Shown here piece after piece: positions 1 to 10,568 of a DNA stretch of 64,000 bases (position 1 is its first letter; every line of letters starts with the position of its first letter). The notes under the pieces are model-generated. The model did not search any database. It was not told the DNA's origin and saw only the letters and a program-made list of their open reading frames with translations. The stretch spans positions 62,001-126,000 of the forward strand of contig NZ_JAQSDK010000014.1 of NCBI RefSeq assembly GCF_029945885.1, read 5' to 3'. A program made the translations under genes and the position numbers. This DNA is from Brevundimonas sp. (GTDB taxonomy: Bacteria > Pseudomonadota > Alphaproteobacteria > Caulobacterales > Caulobacteraceae).

Positions 1-878
1 TGGGTGGTACGGCGCGCGCCCCGACCCTGGTTCGCACCGACTATACGAACAGCCGCGACTTCAACGACATCTCGCCGCGTTTCGCCCTGTCGTATGACTT
101 CAGTGACCGGATCACCGGCTACGCCTCGTTCTCGACCGGCTTCAAGTCGGGCGGCTTCGACATGCGCGGCGACGCCATCCTGACCCCGGACACGGTCAAC
201 GGCTACAATCCCGAGACGGTCGACTCCTATGAGATCGGCCTGAAGGGTTCGGCGTTCAACCGCCGCCTGTCGTTCAGCTCGGCCGTCTTCTACAACGAGT
301 ACCAGGACCAGCAGGTCACCACCCAGGTGCCCGCCGTGGGCGGTATCGCCAGCTTTGTCGACAACGTCGGCTCCTCGACCATCTCGGGGGCCGAGTTCGA
401 AGGCACGCTGCACATCATGGACTCGCTGACGGCCAATTTCGCCATCGGCTACCTGGACGCCACCTTCGACGAGTTCCAGCGCTACAACCTCGGCACCGCC
501 CAGTACGAGAACATCGCCGACCAGGTGGTGCTGCAGAATGCGCCGAAATACACCGGCTATTTCGGCCTGACCTGGCGCGGCCAGGTGGCTGGCGGGGCGC
601 TGGCCGTCACGCCGTCCATCAGCTATCGCGATGACTACAGCCAGTTCGAGTTCCCGAACCCGATCCTCGACCAGAAGGCCTATTCGCTGGTCGATCTGTC
701 GATGGTCTGGACCGCGCCGAACGACAAGCTGACGCTCGGCCTGTACGGCAAGAACCTGACCGACGAAGAGTACCGCATCGGCGGCTACAACTTCCCGGGC
801 GCGGCCTTCAACAACTCGATCATCGGCTACTACGGCCCGCCGCGGACCGTCTCGGCCATGCTGCAGGTCAAGTTCTGA
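1..878 (+). CDS. TonB-dependent receptor, C-terminal part (5' end outside window)
   Basis: This is the C-terminal part of an outer-membrane TonB-dependent receptor. The frame is open from base 3, so the start lies upstream of the window. The visible protein shows alternating beta-strand character typical of the 22-strand barrel, with the family-like stretch FSTGFKSGGFD early on and GLYGKNLTDEEYRIGGY near the end. The last residues are QVKF, and a terminal phenylalanine is the usual barrel-insertion signal. The plug domain and TonB box are not visible, so the substrate cannot be inferred. In Caulobacterales such receptors often import carbohydrates or siderophores. A strong terminator follows directly, so this gene ends its transcription unit before the MFS gene. 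Confidence 0.9.
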   Translation, partial: GGTARAPTLVRTDYTNSRDFNDISPRFALSYDFSDRITGYASFSTGFKSGGFDMRGDAILTPDTVNGYNPETVDSYEIGLKGSAFNRRLSFSSAVFYNEYQDQQVTTQVPAVGGIASFVDNVGSSTISGAEFEGTLHIMDSLTANFAIGYLDATFDEFQRYNLGTAQYENIADQVVLQNAPKYTGYFGLTWRGQVAGGALAVTPSISYRDDYSQFEFPNPILDQKAYSLVDLSMVWTAPNDKLTLGLYGKNLTDEEYRIGGYNFPGAAFNNSIIGYYGPPRTVSAMLQVKF

Positions 879-918
879 TCATCATTGATCAGCTGAAAGC
901 CTGATCCTCACGGATCAA

Positions 919-953
919 GGGGCGGCGGTTCTCCTGGGCCGCCGCCCTTTTTC
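919..953 (+). terminator. Rho-independent terminator after the TonB receptor
   Basis: A 9-bp perfect GC stem, GGGCGGCGG (920-928) with CCGCCGCCC (939-947), encloses a 10-nt loop and is followed by TTTTTC. It lies about 40 bp after the receptor stop and upstream of the MFS start. Confidence 0.85.
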
Positions 954-1020
954 TTTGGCGCTGCCGGAAAGCGCCGCTACCGTTCCGTCCAATCAAGACG
1001 ATCACGTCGAGGGAAACGCC

Positions 1021-2532
1021 ATGACTGCCACGGACGCCGCCGCGCCGGCCGTAAGGCCTGGATATCGCTTCTACGTCCTGGCGATTCTGATTCTCGTCTA
1101 CATGCTGAACTTCCTGGACCGACAGATTATCGGCATCCTGGCGGGTCCGCTGAAGGCGGAGTTCGGCCTGACCGACAGTCAGTTCGGCCTGCTGGGCGGT
1201 ATCGCCTTTGCCTCGGTCTATTCGACCCTGGCCATTCCGCTGGCCTGGCTGGCGGACCGCTACAGCCGGGTCTGGATCATGACCGGGGCCCTGGCGGTGT
1301 GGAGCGGATTCACCGCCCTGTGCGGCGTCGCCGGCTCGTTCGGCCAGCTGTTCCTGTTTCGCATGGGGGTCGGCGTCGGCGAGGCGGGCGGCGTGGCCCC
1401 GGCCTATTCGCTGATCGCCGACTATTTCCCGCCGCATCAGCGGGCGCGGGCCCTGGCGGCCTTCGCCTTCGGCATCCCACTGGGCACCGCGGCGGGGACC
1501 CTGGTCGGCGGCCTGCTGGCGGCCGCCTACGGCTGGCGCACGGCCTTTGTCGCTGTCGGCCTGTTGGGGCTGATCCTGGCCCCCCTGCTGCTGTTCACCG
1601 TGCGCAATCCGAAACGGGGCGGCACCGACACCATCAAGACCGAGGCCGAACTGGCCGTCATCGCCGCCGCGCCCGTGGTCGGCTCGGGCCGGTCCGGGGC
1701 GATCGCGAGCCTGATCATGCTGGGCATCGGCGCGGGGGCGCTGGCGCTGGCGGCCCTGATCCGGTTCGGCGGTCTGAGCCTGGGCAATCCGCTGGTGTTC
1801 GCCTTCGGCGGCCTGCTGGCCACGGTGATCGGCATCTCCCTGGCGATCGCGCGTCGCACCGCCTCGGCGGTCATTCCCAAGCCCAGTTTCTGGCTGCTGG
1901 CGCTGGGCGCGGCCTCGTCCTCGGTGTGCGGCTACGGCGTCGCCGGCTGGCTGCCCCTGTTCTTCATGCGCAGCTTCGGCCTGACCCTGACCCAGACCAG
2001 CTGGTACTATGCCGGCATCGCCCTGATCGGCGGCACCCTCGGCATCTGGCTGGGCGGCGCCATCGCCGACAAATTGTCGAAGCGCGGCAAGGGTGCCTAT
2101 CCGCTGACGCCGGCGATCGCCTTCCTGATCTCGGCCCCGATGTTCATCCTGGCGATGAATTCGCCCTGGCTGATCGGCCTGGTCATTCCCGGCGGCGGGA
2201 CCAATGCCCAGCAGCTGATCCTGGCCTTTCTGATCTTCCTGATCCCGACCGGCCTCAACCTGGCCTGGCTGGGGCCGATCACGGCCTCGATCCAGCATCT
2301 GGTCCCGGCCCCGATGCGCTCGACCGCCTCGGCCCTGTTCCTGCTGATCAACAACCTGCTCGGCCTGGCCGTCGGCTTCTATTATTTCGGCTGGATGAGC
2401 GACCAGCTGCGCCCGGTCTTCGGCGACGAGAGCCTGCGATGGGCCATCTATACCGGCATGGGGTTCTATGTGCTGGCCGCCGTCCTGCTGATCGGGGCTT
2501 CGCGGACGCTGAAGAGGGACTGGGTCGACTGA
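1021..2532 (+). CDS. MFS transporter, spinster-like
   Basis: Polytopic inner-membrane major facilitator superfamily permease of 503 residues. The N-terminal half begins with a transmembrane segment followed by NFLDRQIIGILAGPLK, and the loop-2 signature LADRYSRVW fits the spinster-like MFS branch common in alphaproteobacteria. About a dozen hydrophobic segments are visible, and TM4-5 contains GVGVGEAGGVAPAY. The ATG at 1021 is preceded by a GAGGGA ribosome site. The longer open frame would start with TTG inside the upstream terminator and is rejected. The gene stands alone between a TonB receptor and sucC. A role in moving the receptor's substrate across the inner membrane is possible but only inferred from proximity. 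Substrate unknown. Confidence 0.85.
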   Translation: MTATDAAAPAVRPGYRFYVLAILILVYMLNFLDRQIIGILAGPLKAEFGLTDSQFGLLGGIAFASVYSTLAIPLAWLADRYSRVWIMTGALAVWSGFTALCGVAGSFGQLFLFRMGVGVGEAGGVAPAYSLIADYFPPHQRARALAAFAFGIPLGTAAGTLVGGLLAAAYGWRTAFVAVGLLGLILAPLLLFTVRNPKRGGTDTIKTEAELAVIAAAPVVGSGRSGAIASLIMLGIGAGALALAALIRFGGLSLGNPLVFAFGGLLATVIGISLAIARRTASAVIPKPSFWLLALGAASSSVCGYGVAGWLPLFFMRSFGLTLTQTSWYYAGIALIGGTLGIWLGGAIADKLSKRGKGAYPLTPAIAFLISAPMFILAMNSPWLIGLVIPGGGTNAQQLILAFLIFLIPTGLNLAWLGPITASIQHLVPAPMRSTASALFLLINNLLGLAVGFYYFGWMSDQLRPVFGDESLRWAIYTGMGFYVLAAVLLIGASRTLKRDWVD

Positions 2533-2615
2533 TCGGGAGCGGAATGGTTGCACCTGCGAAGGCTGGCTGCCTATAAGCGCAGCACTTCCTCCCCAGCGTT
2601 TCGGCGGTGCCTCCC

Positions 2616-3805
<1,190 letters not shown>

Positions 3806-3806
<1 letters not shown>

Positions 3807-4396
3807 TGGCGTTTCGCCGACCCTTTGCGGCGGTGATTTCGGCGGCCCTGATGGTGCTGCCCGGTGTGGGCTGGGCGCAGGCGGAATCGCCGGATGCGCC
3901 GGTCGACCTGATCGCCTTGCTGGACCGGGTCTGCGTGGTGGCCCAGGGCGATCGCGCCCGCGCGGCCGCCCTGGCTGCTGAGGCGGGATTTTCGCCTGTG
4001 CCCGACAGTTTCCGACCCCGGCTCCGCAACAGCTCGGAGGTTACCGCCTTCATGCGCACCAATTCGGCTGACATCACCATCGTGATGACCGGAAAGATGA
4101 CCCGGCGCCTGGGGCGCGAACGGGCGGTTCTGGAGTTCTGCGGTGTCAGCGCCCGTCCCACCGATCATCGGGCGCTGGACGCCCGGCTGCGGACCGCGAT
4201 GGGGTTTCCCCCCGTCCGGGACTCCAGCATGGATGCCTATGCCTGGCTGCAGACGCCCGAGGGCCGGGCCCCGGCCCGCAGCCTCAGCGAACCGCAGTTC
4301 ATCTCCATGGCCGCGACCGGCCAGATGCGGATGGTGGGCCTGGAACGCTCCGGCCCCGGATCGACCCTGATTTACTTCCTGCCTCACCTCGACTGA
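3806..4396 (+). CDS. Small secreted protein of unknown function between sucC and sucD
   Basis: Hypothetical 196-residue protein. It begins [20 protein letters not shown] and runs to GWAQAE, a clear Sec signal peptide with a likely cleavage after AQA or near it. The mature part has several charged and proline-rich stretches but no domain I recognise. Its ATG shares the A of the sucC TGA stop, so it is translated with sucC. The sucD start is 43 bp further on. Because both flanks are subunits of a cytoplasmic enzyme, the export signal makes a direct part in that enzyme unlikely. The gene may simply ride on a strong constitutive transcript. Codon use looks native. Confidence 0.75.
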
Positions 4397-4439
4397 CCCG
4401 TCGCGCGCTTCCCTCTTTCGCCTTCCGGATACCCTTCAA

Positions 4440-5342
4440 ATGTCCATTCTCGTCGACCGCAACACCAAGATCATCGTCCAGGGCCTGACCGGCAAGACCG
4501 GCGGCTTCCACACCGAACAGGCGCTGGCCTATCACGGCACCCGGATGCTGGGCGGGGTTCACCCGACCAAGGGCGGCCAGACCTGGACCGGCTCGCACGG
4601 CGAGACCCTGCCGATCTACGCCACGGTCGCCGAGGCCAGGGAGGCCACCGGGGCCGACGCCTCGGTCATCTATGTGCCGCCGTCGGGGGCCGCCGCCGCC
4701 ATCATCGAGGCCATCGAGGCGGAGATCCCCTTCATCACCTGCATCACCGAAGGCATCCCGGTGCTGGACATGGTCCAGGTCAAGCGTCGCCTCGATGGGT
4801 CGAAATCGCGCCTGCTGGGCCCCAACTGCCCCGGCATCATGACGCCCGACGAGTGCAAGATCGGCATCATGCCCGGCTCCATCTTCAAGAAGGGCAATGT
4901 CGGCATCGTCTCGCGCTCGGGTACCCTCACCTATGAGGCCGTGTTCCAGACCACCAACGAGGGCCTGGGCCAGACCACGGCCGTCGGCATCGGCGGCGAT
5001 CCGGTCAAGGGCACCGAGTTCATCGACGTGCTGGAAATGTTCCTGGCCGACCCCGAGACCCATTCCATCGTCATGATCGGCGAGATCGGCGGCGGGGCCG
5101 AGGAAGAGGCGGCGCAATTCCTGATCGACGAGGCGAAGAAGGGCCGCAAGAAGCCGATGGTCGGCTTCATCGCCGGCGTCACCGCGCCCAAGGGCCGCAC
5201 CATGGGCCATGCCGGGGCCGTGGTTTCGGGCGGCAAGGGCGATGCGGAATCCAAGATCGCCGCCATGCAGCAGGCCGGGATCACCGTCTCGCCGTCGCCG
5301 GCGCGTCTCGGCACGACCCTGGTCGAGGTCCTCAAGGGCTGA
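4440..5342 (+). CDS. sucD: Succinate-CoA ligase alpha subunit
   Basis: Alpha subunit of succinyl-CoA synthetase, 300 residues, a little above the usual 288-292. The N-terminal Rossmann CoA-binding domain starts [20 protein letters not shown]. The phosphohistidine region reads [19 protein letters not shown], with the active-site His in GRTMGHAGA. The acyl-CoA handling loop GPNCPGIM is also present. It pairs with SucC encoded one gene upstream. The start is the only ATG giving the canonical N-terminus. A strong hairpin terminator lies immediately after the stop, so sucA is likely transcribed at least partly from its own promoter. Confidence 0.97.
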   Translation: MSILVDRNTKIIVQGLTGKTGGFHTEQALAYHGTRMLGGVHPTKGGQTWTGSHGETLPIYATVAEAREATGADASVIYVPPSGAAAAIIEAIEAEIPFITCITEGIPVLDMVQVKRRLDGSKSRLLGPNCPGIMTPDECKIGIMPGSIFKKGNVGIVSRSGTLTYEAVFQTTNEGLGQTTAVGIGGDPVKGTEFIDVLEMFLADPETHSIVMIGEIGGGAEEEAAQFLIDEAKKGRKKPMVGFIAGVTAPKGRTMGHAGAVVSGGKGDAESKIAAMQQAGITVSPSPARLGTTLVEVLKG

Positions 5343-5350
5343 CAAATCGG

Positions 5351-5380
5351 GTCCCTCTCCCGGCGGGAGAGGGACTTTTT
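5351..5380 (+). terminator. Strong rho-independent terminator between sucD and sucA
   Basis: An 11-bp perfect stem, GTCCCTCTCCC (5351-5361) with GGGAGAGGGAC (5365-5375), has a 3-nt loop and is followed by TTTTTG. It separates sucCD from sucAB, which in many alphaproteobacteria form one operon. Confidence 0.85.
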
Positions 5381-5388
5381 GTCCCCCG

Positions 5389-5455
5389 GAAAGCGAATTC
5401 TCTCGCTTTCGCCCCCATTCGGTCATGACCCATAAGGAAACACCGCTTATATGGG
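5389..5455. promoter_or_regulatory. Inverted repeats in the sucA leader or promoter region
   Basis: Between the sucD terminator and sucA there are two inverted repeats. The first is a perfect 8-bp pair, GAAAGCGA (5389-5396) with TCGCTTTC (5403-5410). The second is CCCATA (5429-5434) with TATGGG (5450-5455), which contains the inner pair ATAAG/CTTAT. The region must hold the sucA promoter if the upstream terminator works. Whether these are operators or leader hairpins cannot be told from the sequence. Confidence 0.35.
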
Positions 5456-5511
5456 CGTCGCCGCCTGTCGCGCAGCTGCGCGCGCCGGGCCCATGGGACT
5501 GACGAAAAACG

Positions 5512-8500
5512 ATGGCGGACGATGCCGGTCGGCTGAACCAGGTCTTTGCCGAGACCAGCTTCCTGTATGGCGCAAACGCCTCGTTCATCGAGGATCTGCA
5601 CGAGAAATGGGCCAATGATCCGGCCTCGGTCTCGGGTGAATGGCGCGCCTTCTTTGACCAGTTGCGCGACAGTGCCGCCACGGTGAAGGCCGCGGCCGAC
5701 GCCGGGGCCTGGGGTCGCGGCACCGTCACCGAACCGTCCGAGGAGACGGGCGTGTTCGACGGTCGCTGGCCGACGCCGCGCCCCGTGCCGGGCAAGGGGT
5801 CTGCCCCGGTCGCCGCCGCCGTTGCCGCCGCCGCCGCCACGCCGGGGGCCACGGTCGACGAGGTCCGCGCCGCCGCCCATGATTCCATCCGGGTGCTGAT
5901 GCTGATCCGCAGCTATCGCGTCCGCGGTCACCTGCATGCCAAGCTGGACCCGCTGGGCATCGAACAGCCGATCGACAATCCCGAGCTGACCCCCGAATTC
6001 TACGGCTTCTCCGAGGCCGACCTGGACCGGCCGATCTATCTGGACGGCGTGCTGGGCCTGCAGACCGGTACGGTCCGCGAGGTCATGGCCCTGCTGGAAC
6101 GCACCTACTGCGGCACCATCGGCATCCAGTACATGCATATCGCCGAGCCCGAGGAGAAGTCCTGGCTGCAGGCGCGCATCGAGGGTCCGGACAAGTTCGA
6201 GCAGAACGCCTTCACCCGCGAGGGCAAGCTGGCGATCCTGAACAAGCTGATCGAGGCCGAGGGTTTCGAACGCTTCCTGCATAAACGCTTCCCCGGCACC
6301 AAGCGGTTCGGCCTGGACGGCGGTGAGGCCATGGTTCCGGCCATGGAGCAGATCATCAAGCGCGGCGGGGCCCTGGGCGTCGACGAAATGGTGTTCGGCA
6401 TGGCCCACCGCGGCCGTCTGAACATGCTCGCGGCGGTGATGGCCAAACCCTACAGGGCCATCTTCCACGAGTTCCAGGGCGGCTCCAGCGTGCCCAGCGA
6501 CATCGAGGGGTCGGGCGACGTCAAATACCATATGGGGGCCAGCTCGAATCGTGAGTTCGACGGCAACCACGTCCACCTGTCGCTGACCGCCAACCCGTCC
6601 CACCTCGAGATCGTCAACCCGGTGGTGCTGGGCAAGTCGCGCGCCAAACAGGCGTTCGACATCCGCGCCGCCAACGCCGGCAAGCCCGAGGCCGAATGGG
6701 CGCTGGACCGGTCCAAGGTCATGCCCGTGCTGATCCACGGCGACGCCGCCTTCGCCGGCCAGGGCGTGGTCGCCGAATGTTTCGCCCTGATGGGGCTGAA
6801 GGGCTACCGCACCGGCGGGACCATGCATTTCGTGGTCAACAACCAGATCGGTTTCACCACCAGCCCGCGCAACAGCCGCAGCTCGCCCTATCCGTCGGAT
6901 GTGGCCCTGATGGTCCAGGCCCCGATCTTCCACGTCAACGGCGACGATCCGGAAGCCGTGGTCTTCGCCGCCAAGGTGGCCACCGAATTCCGCCAGAAAT
7001 TCCACAAGGACGTGGTGGTGGACATGTTCTGCTACCGCCGCTTCGGCCACAATGAGGGCGACGACCCGACCTTCACCCAGCCGCTGATGTACGCCAGGAT
7101 CAAGGCCCAGCCGTCGACGCGGGAGATCTATTCCCAGCGCCTGATCGACGAGGGGGTGATCGACGCCGCCGCGGTCGACGCGGCCATCGCCGATTTCGAC
7201 GCCTTCCTCGACGCCCAGTTCGAGGCCGGCAAGACCTTCGAGGCCGACAAGGCCGACTGGATGGACGGCCAGTGGCAGGGCATCGGCCTGCCCGAGGGTG
7301 ACGAGCGTCGCGGCAAGACCGATGTGCCGGCCGAAAAGCTGATCGACCTCGGCACCCGGCTGACCACGGTGCCGAACCAGATCGACATCCACCGGACGCT
7401 GAAGCGCGTCATGGAGGGCCGTCGCGAGACCATCACCACCGGCGAGAATATCGACTGGGCCACGGCCGAGAGCCTGGCCTTCGCCACCCTGCTGGACGAG
7501 GGCTTCCCGGTCCGGCTGTCCGGCCAGGATTCGGTGCGCGGCACCTTCAGCCAGCGCCATTCGGGGGTCATCGACCAGACCACCGAGGAACGCTACATCC
7601 CGCTCAACAACCTGCGCGAGGGCCAGGCCGAGTTCGAGGTCATCGACTCGGCCCTGTCGGAAGAGGCGGTGCTGGGCTTCGAATACGGCTATGCTGTCAC
7701 CGACCCCAATACCCTGGTGATGTGGGAGGCCCAGTTCGGCGATTTCGTCAACGGGGCCCAGGTGGTGATCGACCAGTTCATCTCGTCGGGCGAGCGCAAA
7801 TGGCTGCGTATGTGCGGCCTGACCATGCTGCTGCCGCACGGCTATGAGGGCCAGGGACCGGAACATTCCTCGGCCCGGCTGGAGCGCTTCCTGCAGCAGT
7901 GCGCCGAGGACAATATGCAGGTCGCCAACTGCACCACCCCGGCCAACTATTTCCACATCCTGCGCCGTCAGATGCAGCGGCATTTCCGCAAGCCGCTGAT
8001 CCTGATGACACCCAAGAGCCTGCTGCGGCACAAGAAGGCGGTCTCGTCCCTGGCCGACATGGCCGAGGGCAGCTCCTTCCACCGGGTGCTGCACGACGAC
8101 GCCGAGCGCCGTCCCGACGTCGCCGGCCTGACCCTGAAGCCCGACAAGGACATCCGCCGCGTCGTGCTGTGCTCGGGCAAGGTCTATTATGACCTGCTGG
8201 AGTCGCGCGAGGTGCGGTTCAAGGCCGGCGAGACGGTCGACGACGTCTATCTGATGCGGCTGGAGCAGTTCTATCCCTGGCCGCTGAAGTCGCTGATGAC
8301 CGAACTGGTCCGCTTCCCCAGGGCCGAGCTGGTCTGGTGCCAGGAAGAGCCCAAGAACATGGGCGGCTGGACCTTCGTCGATCCGTGGCTTGAACTGACG
8401 CTCGAGAAGCTCGACCTTGCCGCGACCCGCGCCCGCTACGTCGGTCGTCCGGCCTCCGCCTCCACGGCGGCGGGCCTGATGAGCCGGCACCTGAAAGAAC

Positions 8501-8535
8501 TCGAAACCTTCCTGAACGACGCCTTCGCCGTCTGA
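5512..8535 (+). CDS. sucA: 2-oxoglutarate dehydrogenase E1 component
   Basis: Thiamine-diphosphate dependent E1 of the 2-oxoglutarate dehydrogenase complex, 1007 residues, within the usual range for alphaproteobacteria. It decarboxylates 2-oxoglutarate and passes the succinyl group to the lipoyl arm of SucB. The N-terminal segment [18 protein letters not shown] is the conserved E2-contact region. The middle carries [11 protein letters not shown] and the ThDP/Mg motif from GDAAFAGQG to NNQIGFTT. The C-terminal part has [19 protein letters not shown] and EEPKNMGGW. The gene follows a strong terminator after sucD and is 34 bp upstream of sucB, so sucA and sucB are co-transcribed. The dihydrolipoyl dehydrogenase gene is not in the window next to sucB. 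Confidence 0.97.
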   Translation: MADDAGRLNQVFAETSFLYGANASFIEDLHEKWANDPASVSGEWRAFFDQLRDSAATVKAAADAGAWGRGTVTEPSEETGVFDGRWPTPRPVPGKGSAPVAAAVAAAAATPGATVDEVRAAAHDSIRVLMLIRSYRVRGHLHAKLDPLGIEQPIDNPELTPEFYGFSEADLDRPIYLDGVLGLQTGTVREVMALLERTYCGTIGIQYMHIAEPEEKSWLQARIEGPDKFEQNAFTREGKLAILNKLIEAEGFERFLHKRFPGTKRFGLDGGEAMVPAMEQIIKRGGALGVDEMVFGMAHRGRLNMLAAVMAKPYRAIFHEFQGGSSVPSDIEGSGDVKYHMGASSNREFDGNHVHLSLTANPSHLEIVNPVVLGKSRAKQAFDIRAANAGKPEAEWALDRSKVMPVLIHGDAAFAGQGVVAECFALMGLKGYRTGGTMHFVVNNQIGFTTSPRNSRSSPYPSDVALMVQAPIFHVNGDDPEAVVFAAKVATEFRQKFHKDVVVDMFCYRRFGHNEGDDPTFTQPLMYARIKAQPSTREIYSQRLIDEGVIDAAAVDAAIADFDAFLDAQFEAGKTFEADKADWMDGQWQGIGLPEGDERRGKTDVPAEKLIDLGTRLTTVPNQIDIHRTLKRVMEGRRETITTGENIDWATAESLAFATLLDEGFPVRLSGQDSVRGTFSQRHSGVIDQTTEERYIPLNNLREGQAEFEVIDSALSEEAVLGFEYGYAVTDPNTLVMWEAQFGDFVNGAQVVIDQFISSGERKWLRMCGLTMLLPHGYEGQGPEHSSARLERFLQQCAEDNMQVANCTTPANYFHILRRQMQRHFRKPLILMTPKSLLRHKKAVSSLADMAEGSSFHRVLHDDAERRPDVAGLTLKPDKDIRRVVLCSGKVYYDLLESREVRFKAGETVDDVYLMRLEQFYPWPLKSLMTELVRFPRAELVWCQEEPKNMGGWTFVDPWLELTLEKLDLAATRARYVGRPASASTAAGLMSRHLKELETFLNDAFAV

Positions 8536-8569
8536 TCACGACGAACCAAGACAAGAATCTGGATACCTC

Positions 8570-10126
8570 ATGGCCGACATTCTGACCCCCGCCCTCGGTG
8601 AATCCGTTGCCGAAGCGACCATCGCCAAATGGACCAAGAAGGCGGGTGACGCCGTCAGGAAGGACGAGATGCTGGTCGAGCTGGAGACCGACAAGGTCTC
8701 GCTGGAGGTCGTCTCGCCGGCCGACGGCGTCCTGGCCGAGATCCGGGCCGCCGAGGGTGACACCGTGATCCCCGGCGCCGTGCTGGGCGTGGTGACCGAG
8801 GGGGCGTCCGCCCCCGCCGCCCCCGCCGCCCCTGCCGCCGAGGCCCCCAAGGCCGCCGCTCCCAAGGCCGCCGCCGCCGCGCCGGCACCCGCCGCCGCGG
8901 CCCCGGCTGCTGCTCCGGCCGCAACCGGCTCGGTGACCATCGCCGTCCCGACCATGGGCGAGAGCGTCGCCGAGGGCTCGATCGGCACCTGGCACCGCAA
9001 GTCCGGTGACGCGGTCAAGAAGGATGACCTGCTGGTCGAGATCGAGACCGACAAGGTCGCGGTCGAGATCGTCGCCCCCGCCGACGGCGTGCTGGAAATC
9101 GTCGAGGCCGAAGGGGCCACCGTCACCCCCGGCCAGGCCATCGGCCGGATCTCGGGTTCCGGTGCCGCTGCCGCCCCGGCTCCGGCCGCCGCCGCCGCTC
9201 CGGTGCCCGCCAAGGCCGCCGCCGGCGACATCCCGCTGTCGCCGTCGGTGCAGCGTATCGTCGCCGAGAACAACCTCGACCCGAAGGCCATCCAGGGCTC
9301 GGGCAAGGACGGCCGTATCCTGAAGGGTGACGCGCTGGAGGCCGCCGCGGCTCCGGCTCCGGCCGCCCCCGCCGCCGCGACCCCCGCCGCCGCTCCGGTG
9401 GCCGCCTCGGCTCCGCGCGAGACCGGTCCGCGCGAGAACCGGGTCAAGATGACCCGGCTGCGCCAGACCATCGCCCGCCGCCTGAAGGAGTCGCAGAACT
9501 CCGCCGCCCAGCTGACCACCTTCAACGAGGTGGACATGACCAATGTCATGGCCCTGCGCAGCCAGTACAAGGAGGTGTTCGAGAAGCGCCACGGGGTGAA
9601 ACTGGGCTTCATGTCCTTCTTCACCCGCGCCGTGGTCGCGGCCCTGCAGGAGATCCCGGCCGTCAACGCCGAGATCGACGGCACCGACATCATCTACAAG
9701 AACCACTATGACATCGGCGTCGCCGTCGGCACCGAAAAGGGTCTGGTGGTTCCGGTCCTGCGCGACGCCGACACCCTGTCGCTGGCGGGCATCGAAAAGG
9801 GCATCGCCGCCCTGGGCAAGGCCGCCCGTGACGGCGACCTGACCCTGGACCAGCTGCAGGGCGGCACCTTCACCATCACCAACGGCGGCACCTATGGCTC
9901 ACTGATGTCGACGCCGATCCTGAATGCGCCGCAGTCGGGCATCCTGGGCATGCACAACATCGTCCAGCGCCCGATGGCGGTGAACGGCCAGGTGGTGATC
10001 CGGCCGATGATGTATCTGGCCCTGAGCTATGATCACCGCATCGTCGACGGCAAGGAGGCGGTGACCTTCCTCGTCCGCATCAAGGAACTGCTGGAAGACC
10101 CGGCGCGGGCCCTGCTGGACCTGTAG
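8570..10126 (+). CDS. sucB: 2-oxoglutarate dehydrogenase E2 (dihydrolipoyl succinyltransferase) with two lipoyl domains
   Basis: Dihydrolipoyllysine succinyltransferase core of the 2-oxoglutarate dehydrogenase complex, 518 residues. Most E2o proteins are about 400 residues with a single lipoyl domain. Here two are visible. The first is at about residues 2-77 (lipoyl lysine in [11 protein letters not shown]) and the second at about 123-198 ([11 protein letters not shown]), separated and followed by long Ala/Pro linkers. A peripheral-subunit-binding domain follows ([27 protein letters not shown]). The catalytic domain ends with [13 protein letters not shown], which holds the active-site HxxxDG. 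Located 34 bp after sucA, clearly one unit. The duplication would allow two swinging arms per subunit. I am confident of the enzyme class and of the domain count. Confidence 0.96.
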   Translation: MADILTPALGESVAEATIAKWTKKAGDAVRKDEMLVELETDKVSLEVVSPADGVLAEIRAAEGDTVIPGAVLGVVTEGASAPAAPAAPAAEAPKAAAPKAAAAAPAPAAAAPAAAPAATGSVTIAVPTMGESVAEGSIGTWHRKSGDAVKKDDLLVEIETDKVAVEIVAPADGVLEIVEAEGATVTPGQAIGRISGSGAAAAPAPAAAAAPVPAKAAAGDIPLSPSVQRIVAENNLDPKAIQGSGKDGRILKGDALEAAAAPAPAAPAAATPAAAPVAASAPRETGPRENRVKMTRLRQTIARRLKESQNSAAQLTTFNEVDMTNVMALRSQYKEVFEKRHGVKLGFMSFFTRAVVAALQEIPAVNAEIDGTDIIYKNHYDIGVAVGTEKGLVVPVLRDADTLSLAGIEKGIAALGKAARDGDLTLDQLQGGTFTITNGGTYGSLMSTPILNAPQSGILGMHNIVQRPMAVNGQVVIRPMMYLALSYDHRIVDGKEAVTFLVRIKELLEDPARALLDL

Positions 10127-10149
10127 GGGCGATCTGCCGGGGGGCGTGA

Positions 10150-10560
10150 ATGGATCGTCTGGAAGTCGCGCGGTTTTCCAGCCTGCCTGAAGCCGAAATG
10201 GCCGTGGGCCTGCTGAAGCGTCACGGCGTGGATGCACAGGTTGCTGACCGCGAAATGGCCAACAGTGCGCCGCACCTGCAGTTCGCGCTCGGGGGACTGC
10301 GCGTGACCGCCCCCGACTTCCAGATCGTTCAGGCGCGGGATCTCATCAAGCGGGTCCGGGCCGGGGAGTTCGACGGCGACGATGACGGCGAGGACGACGG
10401 GTGGATGACCGACCATACGCCGGGCCGGTTCGGTGAGCTCGACGACAGCGAGGTTTACGGGGTCATCGGGTCGATGAAGTCGCTCACCCGGATCCTGATC
10501 ATCACCGTGTTCGGCGGGTCCGTCGCCTTCTGGCTATTCATGGCGATCTTCCGAGGCTGA
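10150..10560 (+). CDS. DUF2007-family small membrane-anchored protein
   Basis: A 136-residue protein. Its N-terminal half (MDRLEVARFSSLPEAEMAVG) has the look of DUF2007, a small alpha/beta domain sometimes described as a putative signal-transducing protein, with a pattern of an input strand, a helix spanning EAEMAVGLLKRHG, and the strand GGLRVTAPDF. An acidic linker (DGDDDGEDDG) follows. The C-terminus is one transmembrane helix, ILIITVFGGSVAFWLFMAIF. The gene starts 23 bp after sucB on the same strand, so it may be read as the tail of the sucAB transcript. It converges on the CaiB/BaiF gene 8 bp away. The function is not known. Confidence 0.75.
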   Translation: MDRLEVARFSSLPEAEMAVGLLKRHGVDAQVADREMANSAPHLQFALGGLRVTAPDFQIVQARDLIKRVRAGEFDGDDDGEDDGWMTDHTPGRFGELDDSEVYGVIGSMKSLTRILIITVFGGSVAFWLFMAIFRG

Positions 10561-10568
10561 CGGCCTCA

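Noticed and set aside
889..2553. 554-codon frame antisense to the MFS transporter, rich in Gln, Asp and Gly
   Set aside because: Composition bias of a shadow frame, and the MFS protein on the plus strand is clear.
5332..8490. 1052-codon open frame antisense to sucA
   Set aside because: It is the third-base GC shadow of sucA, without family motifs or a ribosome site. The plus-strand protein is unmistakable.
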